Position numbers and translations under genes: made by a program
Assembly (NCBI RefSeq): GCF_001949145.1
Contig: NW_019091364.1
Span: forward strand, 2,594,740 to 2,658,739
Direction: 5' to 3'
Length of the DNA: 64,000 nt
DNA from: Acanthaster planci
Taxonomy: Eukaryota > Echinodermata > Asteroidea > Valvatida > Acanthasteridae
Part shown: positions 37,172 to 50,100 of the stretch, in pieces
How positions within the stretch are numbered: the stretch's first letter is position 1
Layout of the letters: every line of letters begins with the position of its first letter
The notes under the pieces: model-generated
Told to the model about the DNA's origin: nothing
The model's database searches: none
What the model saw: only the letters and a program-made list of their open reading frames with translations

Positions 37172-39190
37172 AAGTATTTATGTACATAGTGTACTCGCTG
37201 GTGTTCAGATTTGCAAGGATGTGGGAGGAACTAATTCACCCTAGGGAGTTAGGGATATGCTGATGAAATCGATAAGTCTGCCCCATCAGTGGATTGAGCT
37301 ACACAATCGGTCAATACTCATGCCATCTATCTAAGGCTAAACAAAAAATTAGTTGTGTTTCCTGAAAAAAAATTAGAGTGGTTAGTTGGGTAACATATTT
37401 GTTTTTACTCTAAATATCTACAACCCAAAAAATTAAGGTCAGATGATGGTCTGGTATTTTTTGTTTTTTGGGGGAGAGGGATATATTTGCAACAGGTACC
37501 GCTACTAAGTCAGTGTCAGATTCATACTGTACATGTGCACGTCAACAATATCAGCACTGTGATTGAGTAGTAAAGCAGCTGGTTGTTGTAATACAAATAC
37601 ACAAGAGCCGTCCATCTCATGCAAAAAAAAAATAAAAATAAAAAAATAAAACAATACAATGTACAGGACAATGTACACAAAATTAGGCTCAGGGCAAGGC
37701 ACCGTAAGTTTTACTATTTTACTGATTTGTTAAATAAAAAGATACAGGTTTTGTGTGATTTTCTAGGTTGGGTCGGGTAACCAGAAACACAGCCAATTTT
37801 TTGTTTGGCCCAATGAAATTCAATCAGTCAATCCCTTTTTTCTCTATTTTGTGTGTGGAGAAGGTTGTTTTCTAAAGGGGGCAGACAAACCTGAAATTTC
37901 CTTCAAGATCAGCAGTGCTGTGTGATCCTCTACATGTACATTTCCCATTCTCGACCCAATCAATCACACATCATAATTGCCTGCATGTATTAATCAGGGC
38001 CAATCTCCTCTTGGAGTGTCTGCATATCATATTCCCTCCCTTCCACCGCTAAAAAAAAAACCTCATCCAAAATAAACTGTGAACAAAGAACTGAATTAGC
38101 CAAAATAACGGACACATTGCACCCAACAGGACAAAACGATGATGGACGAGAGACCAGACAGGAGAGGATTGGGAAATCCAGTAACCTTCAAAAAAAGGCT
38201 TTTAGTTTTGGGAAAACAGTGGCATCATGATGCTTCACTTTTTTCCATCTGCCTGATTATTCATGTCAGTGTAGTCGATTCAGAATTCAAACTTGAATGT
38301 AGAGGACACTTTGTTCGGGACTGCCAACTGTAACTCGAACCTGTGCAAGCTGCGATGCTAATTTTCATTACGAGCAAGATGCTAGGGTTGTGGATTAATA
38401 TTATGGTCATGACGGAAGCAGATATCAGACACCATCCTTGTAAACTTATTTCAGTAAAACTAAAAGTAAAAAAGCACAAATGGTCTACACAACACGGGGT
38501 GTCTTTGAAAAGTGGGAACGCATTAGACATTTACACTGAACTGTTACTAGTGTTTGGTGTATGATTGCTGTATTTCGGCTTCGCCATGTTTGTTATTATT
38601 GTCATGGTGAATGTGGCTTTTTAGTTTTTCTATGGATGTTTCATTTCCACGATATTTACAAGACGTTTAAGCTTGACATTGCAACAATTTTCAGAAGTTC
38701 ACAAAATTACTCCTGAGTGGCAGGTTAACACTATTCGGTTTATTGAATTAACATGCCTAAACAGACAAAATAAAAATGTTACCTTTGTGTGGAAATCCAT
38801 TGTCTACATCATGTAGCAGTCATACTAAATTATGCCAAAGCCATCCAAATTTTATGCTGATTTTCAGTGATTTTGAGATGTAAAACTGGTCATTACTCTG
38901 GAATAATTCACGGTTTGATGAAATATCCCTCATTGAGTTGCAAATTTCGCACACTTTCACTCAGCCTCAGGAAACAGTAAACCCCGAAACTCTTTCAAAT
39001 AAAAAGGATTTAGGCCTAGGCCTACAAAAATTATGAACGTGGGCCCACATGTAGTTTCAAAATGTTCAGTCCACCATCATCATGACCATGTCTACTACTA
39101 GATGGTTGTCATGGTTGTGGCAAATACAAAGATCTGCTCAAAAAATTTGCCAAAATGGACCACAACCTTAGGCCTACCTGTGAAAACTTC

Positions 39191-39220
39191 GACGCCTGAC
39201 TATATCCAGCGTCAGGCGTC
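39191..39220. repeat. perfect 10-bp inverted repeat
   Basis: GACGCCTGAC and GTCAGGCGTC, separated by 10 bp, at the edge of a GC-rich patch about 1.9 kb upstream of the first recognised WDR24 exon. Confidence 0.7.
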
Positions 39221-41117
39221 AGCCACCACCACTGCACGTCCGTCCACCGTCCTCTGTATGTACGGGGTCGAGAGCAATGCCGGCTTGCCGTCCGGTACGG
39301 TCCACAGCCAGCAAGCTGGGCACCGCTACGCGGTTGCCGTGGTCCTGCACGACCCACGGGTGGGCAGTTGCTCGTCACCGCATCTTCCTGAAAGGGTTTC
39401 CTGATGATAATTCACAAGAAGTGCCCAAGCGCACCTTTTGGCCCAAAATGCTTCTCGTTGTTAGTCTTTACCAAGTCCCGCGTAAAGCATACGCCGACTC
39501 CATTATGCCCATGTATACGTCAGCATTCTGATCACGAGAGGTCGCTGACAAATGAGGGTCAAAATTTTAGCAACTAAGTGCACTCTTTCCGCTAAAGATG
39601 TATAATGAAACCGTTCGAATTTACTACCAAACGAATGTATGACACTTCGTGTAACTGATTTGATAAAAATTATTTTCGTTTCTAGATTGCTTTCTTCGAT
39701 TAAATTGGATTTTTTTTTCAATCAAAGAGCTTGTCCTGCCGCAGATGCGCAGACATTTTTATTTAACTTGCATCATGGGAAATGTCATAGTCTGGTGGCG
39801 TTGTTCAAGTTCCGTTAACTATAAAAATCGCCTAAGTTGAGAAAGTGAACCAGACCCAGTTGGGGGTTGAAGGATTGGATTTGCACAAAACTTAACTCGC
39901 GAGGATAGAGATCCCAGAACATCTGATATGTTTCTTAGGGCCTAGAAACTACGATTGATGTTCACACATGTATTACAAAGTTTGATATGTCAAGAACAGT
40001 GACAGATGCAGGTCTGTGTGTTTGCCATTTGTTAGGAAAGAGTTTCATATCATGTGGGATGCCACTCGACACCCTGACATGTCAATTGTCAATGCCTGTC
40101 ACAAATCCCATAAGTTATAATAACTATGACTGTGAGACTGGTCTGAAAAATTCGAAGTGTTTTCTGCGTAAAGGACTTGTTTTTTCCTCCTAAATTGAAC
40201 TTTTCTGGACACTTTTTTGCTTTCTGATAGCCAATAGATCACTGTAGTCATGGACGATGCTGTAGGGAATAGCTACCTCCATGAACTCTTCCCATTTACA
40301 TGATTTATAATTTAACAGTTGACCCTCGTTACATGTCCTGTTAACATGGCTAAGTTACTAAGACGTACTAATGCTAGGTGTTAACGACAGTGACTGTTGT
40401 TAAGCTTGTTTGTTTGCCGGTTATGTGTTTCCTGTCAGTGGCTGTTCGGGCATGTCAGGGGTGTTCATGAGAAGATTCCCCCTTCCCCCAGTATACATGC
40501 CCATGCTCCCGGCCCCGCCATGCCCGGAGTCAGAAAACTTGTTAAAACTGGTTGTCTTGATTATAAAAAAAAAAAGACCCGTCCATAACGTTAGACCTGT
40601 TGTTCTTTGCAGAAACACCTGACACTTGACGGTGGCAAAACTAATTTCGGGGAAATTATTCCGCCAGTCGTGCCAATTTTTAAAAAAATGATGAATAACA
40701 TTAACAAGAAGGTATGATGAGGGGAGATTGAATGCAGAGACACCCTTTTATGGCTTCAGAAAGCCCACCCCCCATTTAGAAAATGTCACCCTACCCCAAT
40801 CATACACCCCACCACTCGGGCACCTAACTCCAGAAAGCTCTAAGAGGTTTTACAAACCTTACAAATAGTTATGAAAACTGTGCATGAAAGTTTTGCTTTT
40901 CTGATCGTAAAGAATTTCAGTCTTTATGCAGTAAGACAGCTTGAGTACTTATATGTGGTGTCTGTGAATGATAGTGGCCATCAACAGGTCTGACCCAACT
41001 GCAACACCCTAAGTTGGGATCGTCCAACCATAGTTCGGGCTCTCCCATCTTAAGTTGGGACTAGTAGAGTGCTTTGGTTGGGATAAAAACTCAGTGTTAC
41101 TTATTTTGTTTTGACAG

Positions 41118-44100
41118 TGCGTGGGGGTGTTGGTCACACAACCTTTGGGGTGGAGGTTGAAGGGAGCATCAATGCCATCAGTGCCCGCCGGGACTCGTCA
41201 CAAGTTGTAGTGGCTGGCAGATCAGGTATGTATGGCCATGGAGTGGCTGGGGCTTTGGGTTTTTTGTCATTTCACATCTTGCAGTGAACAGCTGCAGCCG
41301 AAGAAAATGAGGTCCATTCAGACACTTGACCTCACAATCCATAATCAAGCATTGACAGTTGCCTATTGTGTCACCCTGCAGTTTTTAAGATCTTCCATGT
41401 GGAGGAGTGCAGCTTCAGGGAGACACTGAATCTGCGCGTCGGTCGGATCACGCTCAGGTACAGCTGCAGCGACGTCGTCTGGCATCCGTTAAAAGGTTGG
41501 ACCTCTGTTCTGACTTCACCACACTCCCTTGCCCTGTCCAGTTTGAAGTGCTTCTTCTTTTCTGCCCAAGACTTCATCTCTCACTTTTCCTGTTTCTTTG
41601 TAGTTAACCTTTTCTCCTTTTCATCCCAACCTGCTTAATTACATGACCTCTCTTCAGGTTACTTACTTAAATCCACCAAATGGTTTTGTAAGATTTAGTG
41701 GGATTGAGGAAGGTGGAAGCCAGCAGTTGTGAGACACTGTCTGAAATAAATTTCTGGAGCTATTGTCGGCATGCACCAGAGTGTTTACAACTAGCAAAGA
41801 CCTTGATGAATCTCTAGACATGAGATTTGGATGTGACCTCTCTCTGGGGGCTTAATCCTGCTTGGAGAGCTCAAGTGGAAAGAATCTACTCCTGATTTTT
41901 TGCCCAGTGTTGGAGTCTAGAAGATTCTTTTCAAGAATTCTTGCCTGGCTGTAGCAGTGTTAGTGCCTGCCATTAACTCCAACAACTCTCTAGACATGAG
42001 ATTTGGATGTGACCTCTCTCTGGGGGCTTAATGCTGCTTGGAGAGCTCAAGTGGAAAGAATCTACCACTGCTTTTGGGCGCAGTGTTGGAGTCTAGAAGA
42101 TTCTTTTCAAGAATTCTTGCCTGGCTGTAGCAGTGTTAGTGCCTGCCATTAACTCCAACATTCATTTCGTTTCGGTAGATGAACTCCTGGCGACGGGTGC
42201 GACCAACGGCCACGTGTGCACCTGGAACTTGCTGAAGCACCAGGGAAACAAGCTGGAGCACGAGTTCACCAACCACAGCCGGGGGGTCAACCGGGTCTCC
42301 TTCCACCCCCTGGAGTGGTACATCCTGCTCAGTGGCTCGCAAGACGGAACCATGAAATTCTTTGTAAGTGCTCCTGCCGACGAGTCCGCGTGAATCGCAG
42401 CAAATATTCCGAGCCAGCGGGACGTAAATTGTGTCTAAAAAAAGTCGGCTTGGTCGTAAATCCATTTCTGATTTTCTGTTGGAATTTTTCCCTGACAGGA
42501 TCTGCGGAGTAATCTCTGTGAAGCTACGTTTGGCGGCAAACAGAACGAGAGCGTGCGTGACATCCAATTCAGCCCGCACGACTCTTTCTACTTTGCCACC
42601 ACATCGGACACTGGAGGAATACAGGTGAGACACCCCGTTGCAAAACGCGAGTGAAGTCACATCCAACCAAATTCCAAGAGTGCAATATCCACAACAAGAG
42701 AACAGAAACGTTACAGCACTTCACAATAGGGTGTGAGTTGAGTTTTAGGTCTCTGAAACTTTGCACAGAGCAAGGTTGCGCGTAAGCATGCAGTGGATTT
42801 CTTGCCTGGGTAAAAGACGCACCAGATGTTCGGTTTTTGCCAACACATCATGCATGCACGGTTGTTTGCGCAGGGAACGCGCACACTCTGAAAGTACATT
42901 AAACTGCTAAGGTAAAGCTCATCACTGCCAGGGCGTGCATGCGTTGACCCAAACCGCTCTTTGATGCCCCTTAGGAGTTAATAACTGTCTGCGCACTGTC
43001 CTGTATAAAACACCTGCCTCATCAGAGTGGATTGCCACAGTTCAAAAATGTTCAACAAATTCGGGTTTAAACTTAGGGGTCGAATTACTTCAGTGGCGAC
43101 TGTGGCGCCACGCTTTCGTGCAGGTTGCATGCACATGTTGAGTGGCTCTTGGACCAATAGGGTACTGTGACCCTGCCAAAATGGATGCGATTTAAGTTAA
43201 CGCGAGGGGCGCGCGACTTTGGTGCCAACGTTGTAATTGCGTCTCCACAGATTAGTCTGTGACCTAGCTTAAAAGGTGTCGAGGCTTTTACCGTGTGGGA
43301 AAACTTCTTGTTTCATTCCTCAACACAGACCTGGGATTTCCGCCGATCAGATAAGTACTTGCTGAACAATGTGGCCCACATTGGCCCTGCGTTTGCACTA
43401 GACTGGCACCCCGAAGACAGAAACGCCATCGCGACGTGCGGACGAGACAAGTTGATCAAGGTGAGCTAGGTGCATTCTGGGTAAATTTAGGAAAAAATGA
43501 ACTTTATCAAACCACAACCCATCAGTACAGAAATGTGAAATTATTCAACTTTAAGCAAAAAATATGAAAATATTTTTGGTCCGATTACCTATCATCATTT
43601 GACGGCTAGTGAGGAGTAAGACGGTACTATTCGTTGCAGGTCTGGAAATTAGACAACAGTGACAATGGGATGACAGTAGAGAACACCGTGTACTGCATCG
43701 CGTCGGTAGCCCGCGTCAAGTGGCGACCGAACAAGAAGTACTACATAGCGAGCTGCTCCCAAGTGGTGGACCAGACGATATGCGTTTGGGACGTCCGCAG
43801 GCCCTATATGCCCTTTGCTGTGTTTGAGGAGCATAAAGACATGGCTACGGGTGAGTATCTGCAATAGACCCAGAGCATATCCGCTTGAGGGCGCTTTATG
43901 ATGAGCTAAAAATAAAATAATTGGGCACTAACAGTCCAGGTGTGTGGACCACTGGACAGGAATGGAGAGGCCACGAATTTTTTCCCCAAACAGTTGTGGT
44001 TTTCTGTCTTGTGTTTGGTCTGTTACCTGCATATCAAACGTATCGTTCTTGACCACCCAAACCAAACCAAGAATGTTACTTTCTCACTTGTTTATTTACA

Positions 44101-47100
44101 ATTTTAAAAAACAAAAAGTAAAAACAACAGAGAGGATTTGAACCCGAGACGAAGGATTTCAATTCGGGAGTACTCCCGACCAATCCACACATCAGCTGCC
44201 AAGCTATGGTGAATTTAATACTCGTATACCTGATTATCTAGCCCCTCTTTAAAGCCTTGGACAAATTTATGAATAATGCATAAGCACAGAGGGCGCCCTC
44301 TTTCGAAACGGTCGGATCTGGTTGGGAAAATAAATATACATGGGCAGGCCTTCACCGTATTAAAGGGAACAGTTTCTTTGTTAGGCAAATTAGGACCGAG
44401 TTATGAGGACATTTCTTTGTCCCCACAACGTTTTCAGTCCCCACAAAAATCATTGTAGTGGTGAGTGTAGCTACCCACAGAAATGGAGCAAATTTGTGTG
44501 CTGTTCCATGTTTGAATTTATGAAGACGTGAGATCCACGTAACGAAGGCAGTGGAGACGTGTTGACTTGCCCAGGGTCACAGACAATCCCCCCCCCAAAA
44601 AAAAACAAATTAGGAGAATGGGAAGGTAAGGATCTCATCAAAGAATGAAAACGAGCAATCAAGGAACCATGATAAAAACTTCAGGTTGAGAGAGTGCTCA
44701 CCGTGTGAGTAAAATGAGGTTTTCTCATCGTTTTTTCCGAACAACATGAAACTAAAGGAATGCTCACACTCGGTATGTAATGTAACGCATGTGCCATCAC
44801 TGCATTCAAATTTGCATATTCTATACTAATGTAAACAGCACTGATGTTTCAATTCCATGGCATCTCAGATGAGGAAGTCACTACTGGCAAATATAGATGA
44901 AATTTCAGTCAGAACATGCCACATGCCAAGTAATGGGTAGCGGTCAGTGTATTCTTTCCTCAATTTTGACTCTTTAGGTGTGGTTTGGAAGGATCCTCAC
45001 GTCTTCATGTCCGGAGGCAAGGATGGTATGCTTTACCATCATATCTTCAAGGATGCCAAACGCCCCGCAGAAAGCGGTGTAAGTTTGCCTCAAGTGGTCT
45101 GAATCGCTCAACGGCACAGTCCAACGTAGAGGTTTCTCAGACACAATTATGTAACAAATCCTACGCAAATTAATTGTGATTTTGGCTTTTTACCCAAATT
45201 TTTGATGACATCTTAATATCCGACATGTGTGACCTTTGACCGAAGTTGCAGGCAGAAGTGCCAGAACTGACCTTATGTCCATCACAGTGTATATCACCCA
45301 AGAAAATTGTGGCAGCCCTGAATGTGACGCATTGGAATAATTTGACCAAGTGATAGTGTGTCAAGTCGTAAGTAGCGGGATGGACAATGATAAAGGAAGG
45401 CTGATGTCACTGTTCATTTGAATGGCTTCTTATATGTCTGAAGACGAAATGACTCGCGATGGGACTTGCACGGACTTGTATTTGGTCACAGAGTCACGAC
45501 CATTTAGCCTGGGTGACTGCAGAATTCTCCCGTTGTTACATCTGCCCCCCCCCCCACAGAGCCCAGTGGGTGTATCCATGAGCCTCCACGGCAACATCTG
45601 CCACGTTCTGAGCAAATCCAGCCAGACCGAGAGCCAGCAGCAGGCCGCCAGCTACTCCAACACGCGCAAACCCATGAGCTTCCGCCGCAGGGGACCGGCC
45701 GGCATGCAGGACGTCTTCCAGCCCTACGAGAGCTCCATGCTGGTTTACAAGAACCAGGAGAAGGACACGGTAAACACGTAACTCGTGTGTTTCCATACGT
45801 ATGCCCTTGAGCAAGACAGTTTACAACAATTGTTTCCTTCCAGTCTTGTGCCGATTGTTGCCTGGCAGGGCAGTCCCTGTTCTTGAAACATTCTCTGATT
45901 GTTTCCTGTAATTTTTCTCTGAATATGATCGGAATTCTTGTGTTGTACTGTTAATCCCTTCGCAGTTTTCAGACTTGTTCCTGGCCTGTGCTCAAAGATT
46001 CCAGCTGACAGGCCGTCCGTTTCCTGAACTGTGCGAACACAACGCTAAGGTTTCCCGTGAGCTGGGACGGTATCAGGTACAGTCATAGGTGGCAACACAA
46101 ATCCTTTTTGCAAATCTTTGGAGCTCTGCGAAGAAGCCAAACAATCTCAGTGTTCCAGCCAGAAGTGAATCACTTGGTAGCATTCCATCATCTCAAAATT
46201 GGAAGTCAGTGTTGCTGCTGTAGACAGACCTATAACAAGGCCTGACAGGCTTTATCACCAGTTGCACCCAGTGCTCTACAGTGTCAGGGTCAAGGAATCT
46301 TTGTCTTGTTTTTTGTTTCTTGCCTAAATGTACTGCTTAACCCTCCTACGCTGAAGTCACTCTTTGGCTCTTTTGGTAAACACCTCAAAGAAGCACAGCT
46401 GTGTCGTGTTGTGCACTGCACCAACTGTCCCTCACAGGAATACCAGATTGNNNNNNNNNNNNNNNNNNNNNNNNNNNNNNNNNNNNNNNNNNNNNNNNNN
46501 NNNNNNTTAATGCTGAAAAAGAACTTTATTAGACCACTTGCATTTTCTGTGTTCTCAGTGGGGTTTGTTCCGGGAATTCTCACATTTCTCAAGCTATTCT
46601 CAAAGCATTGACAGATCCGTGAATTCTTTGCACAAATGTCGTTGCAGGTTGCCCAGACGTGGAACATGCTGAAGCTGATGTACAGTGACAATCCTATGGC
46701 AAAGCCAGCAATTGCCCAGCCAGAAAGCCTCAAGCAGACTGATGCTGAACGAGGTGCAGTACTGTACCTTTTAAGTACTTGAGAAGTACTAGGCTGCAGT
46801 GCTACACTTTAAGTACTTAGGATATATTACTTAGGAAATCTTGATGATCATTGTACCACACTTAAGTGCTTTTGAAGTACTCAACTTCAGTACTGTACTT
46901 GTTAAGTACTTATGAACTACTCAACCACTACTTTACTTTTGAAGTACGTGTGAAGTACCCCATAACACTTTTGTACTTTTGAAGAATTAGAGTATAAAAT
47001 AGGATTTGTGAAGCAATTTGCTCATAAAACAATTTGTGGAGTGTTTATGTAGTACTTCACCTCAGCATTGCAATTTTGTTACCATTACTGTAGTCCCAGA

Positions 47101-50100
47101 GCTTTCAGTGACACCCCAGCCGAACGACAACACCGTGGAGTCTGCAGCCGGACAGACAGACGACGACTCGGCCCTGAGTGACAGCGAGCTGGACGGCGGC
47201 CACACGCCGGCGGCCCTCAAGGCCCGGGACCGGTCGCGGGACGGCAGCCACACGGCGGCCGACTTCTTCTTCGGCGAGCAGGTGCGGGTGGACGGGGAAG
47301 GCGAGGTGGACGAGATCTACGACGAGGAGCTGAGCACGCTCAGCATGGACGCCTGGACCCTGCCCAATGAGGCATTCTCGCAGCGACACGAGATTGTGGA
47401 CACGTACAGGTAGACACAAGTTCTCAGCCTCGTATCAGTTGGTTTTCATTGTTTCAATTTCTGTGAATTTATGAAGCAAATGGCATTAAATAGATTTCTA
47501 ATCGTATTTAGTTTTTTGCATTTCTGTTTCTTTTTCAATCTTTTTATTCTTTCAGTTTATACCTTTGTCTCTTTCTTACAAATACAATTCACTTTTGCTC
47601 CTTGTAGAAATGTATTTTTGTGACAACTGTTGTCCTGTGCTCAGTTTTAAATGGAGGGAATGATTCCTACGTTAAGATTGCTTCTTGTCAAGAATGCTCA
47701 ATATTTTTTCTATCATTTCAGGCCCCCTTCACCGGACCAGTCTCAACAGTACAAGCCCAACACTGTAACCCCAGCCATGTGAGTAGCGCAGTGTCTCCAA
47801 ATAGATGCTGCATATTGAAGGGTTGTGGTGCCTGTGTCCCTGAGCAAGGCTATTAACGAAGAATGGCAGGTTCCAACTGCATAACCCCCGGGCCGTTTTC
47901 TAAAACGAGGCTTAATCGAAGCTGAAAATTAGATACACCCCGAAAGGAAGCTGAAAGTGTACAGGCCCAGTGAACAGGGGTAGTACTTAAATATCCTCTC
48001 GTACATAGTAAACGGTTTGCATAGTCTTCATTCTTCAACTTTTGAGCAGTGTGATCTTTATGTAAAACACAAAGAATGGAGGCCTGGATTGAACCTCTCT
48101 CGACCCAGTGCAATCCTCCAAAAATCCCTGGTGGAATTCGCTCTGGTAGGGTTGCTGATAATTGTAAAATTGAATGCTCCAAGAACGTTGACACCTTCAT
48201 GAAGTTGGCCCTGACTTCTTGCTGTGCATTGGCAGTGAACTGCTGGACACGGAGCCAGACTCTCTCGGCAACCAGCTCCTTGTCGCCCCGGCGATCATCC
48301 CGTCCGTCGCCAAGGAGCTGCCGTTCAACCAGCTGTCGGCCAAGTTCACCCCTATTGTCGCTGACATGTTGGCCTTTTACGCTAATCAGGTAAGGTCAGG
48401 AGTTTGACCTAATTTGATGACCAAACTTAACCAAGCGAGCCGCAAGTGGCCAGATCCACTTTGCGGCCCGAGCAAGACTAAAAGAGGGCACAGAGGCCCC
48501 CTTTGGTGGGAACTGTACCTAGCTGGTTCACAAAAGACTATGAAATGCATGCACTTCTACCAAATGAACTCTTCCCCACCAACATTGCTCTTTTCAACCA
48601 AACGAGGGGGTGCTTCCACTTAAAAGGGGATTGAGTTAAAGGCCTTTAAAAGAATTGTCCACAGTGTAACTCAAAAAAGAACCCTCACAATTTTTCACCC
48701 ACATAATGCTCATTTTCGTCACTAAGCCAAACCGAGTGTTATATCAAAACAAGGAGCTCAGTTTGCTCTATCCAGCATCAACTGAAATGAAATTACTGAA
48801 ATGTCATAAGACTCATTTTGTGGGAACCAGTCACATTTTGTATTCCCGTGTTTTTTTTTCCCGAGCCATTGCAGAGGCCAATAAATTTCGGGTTTTGGGC
48901 CTGATAAAGTGTGTGCCATTTTAACGACAGGGAGACGTTCAGATGGCCGTGTCAGCATTGATCGTTCTCGGCGACCGAATCAGAGACAAGATAAGTCTGG
49001 ATGACCAGGAACAATGGTTCATGTCCTACATCGGTGAGTTACATAATAACGTATCTTCCCCCCAAATAATAGTCTCCATGAGAAGCCGTTTGCTTCTCAT
49101 GTTTGGTTTGGCTTGTACTCCTTGTTCCAAAACAGCTGTCACTGTAGAAGATTGGTCCGCAGGATAAACACTCTGTACATGTGTCGGCCATCTTGAATTG
49201 AAAGTGAAGTAAAACATTTCATTTTTGGAACTTGAGAGTAAAAATAACTGCGACAAAATTAAAGTTTGTACAAATTCAGGGCAGTTTTTGTTTAAAATTA
49301 TTGAAAAATTGTGATGAATTATGTCAAAATGTTTTAAGCCATCGTTAAAAAAACAGAAGTGAGGTTTAGAACCCAATATAGTCTGGTACCATTCCATTCA
49401 ACAGATTACATTGAATATGACAGATTCAGGGAACCGGAACAGGACAAATAAAATGGCTTCCCCGTAAAAACGGTCTATTCTGTACATTTGATCTGTCCTG
49501 TCTTGTTTTGCATCAAACTTTAAGTCTAATTTCTTTCATCCGTTTTGGTGTAGATCTGCTGACCCGGTTTAAGTTGTGGTGCATCGCCAGTGAGGTCACC
49601 AAACTCAGTAACCATAGCAACGTCAGCTCCATCAATCAGGTAAGGCCAGTTTCTGATGCCTGCCGACCCTAAGATACACTTGCTCAGTCAAATTCATGTT
49701 GTAGGTGACAACGGACTTGTGACATGACAGAGCTTACTGTCCGAAATGTTGAGTTCCCTCTGGTTCTTTTCATAACCACACCCACTCACCAAAGAGATAT
49801 TTAGCACGGTGCAAACCTGTTACTTGACTACGTGATAGGATCGACTTCAATACTGGCGTGAGGCTTGTTCGGTGGTCTAAAAGATTCCATTTTGAAATTT
49901 TGTTTCCGTCAGCAATCGACTACCGTGTACACCAAGTGCAACCACTGCAGCGGTCAGCTTGACCAGTACTCCTGGGCCTGCCAGCGTCCCAACTGCCGCA
50001 AGCTGACCAACACCTGCTCGGTTTGGTACGACTGACCGGGGCCGCATCCGAATGACGTGGCTACGGCTCACAATCAATCACATCTCTCCACCCCACCGCC

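Larger units (their letters stand above)
34082..41117. other. head-to-head intergenic region between CDK12/13 and WDR24
   Basis: 7 kb holding the 5' UTR exon(s) of CDK12/13 and presumably the non-coding first exon of WDR24. It contains repeats at 35377-35606, 35890-36060 and 37141-37169, and a GC-rich patch at 39180-39400. Imperfect GGAGGATTGA-type words repeat at 34690-34840, and AAGTTGGGA-type words repeat at 41008-41090. No supportable coding exon was seen. Confidence 0.45.

Noticed and set aside
40311-40400. MITE similar to 22604-22782 (GTTGACCCTCGTTACATG start)
   Set aside because: No matching inverted end could be found.
40451-40500. Candidate first coding exon of WDR24 starting at the ATG before SGVFMRR
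   Set aside because: Its only GT donor leaves phase 0, while the 41118 exon needs phase 1.
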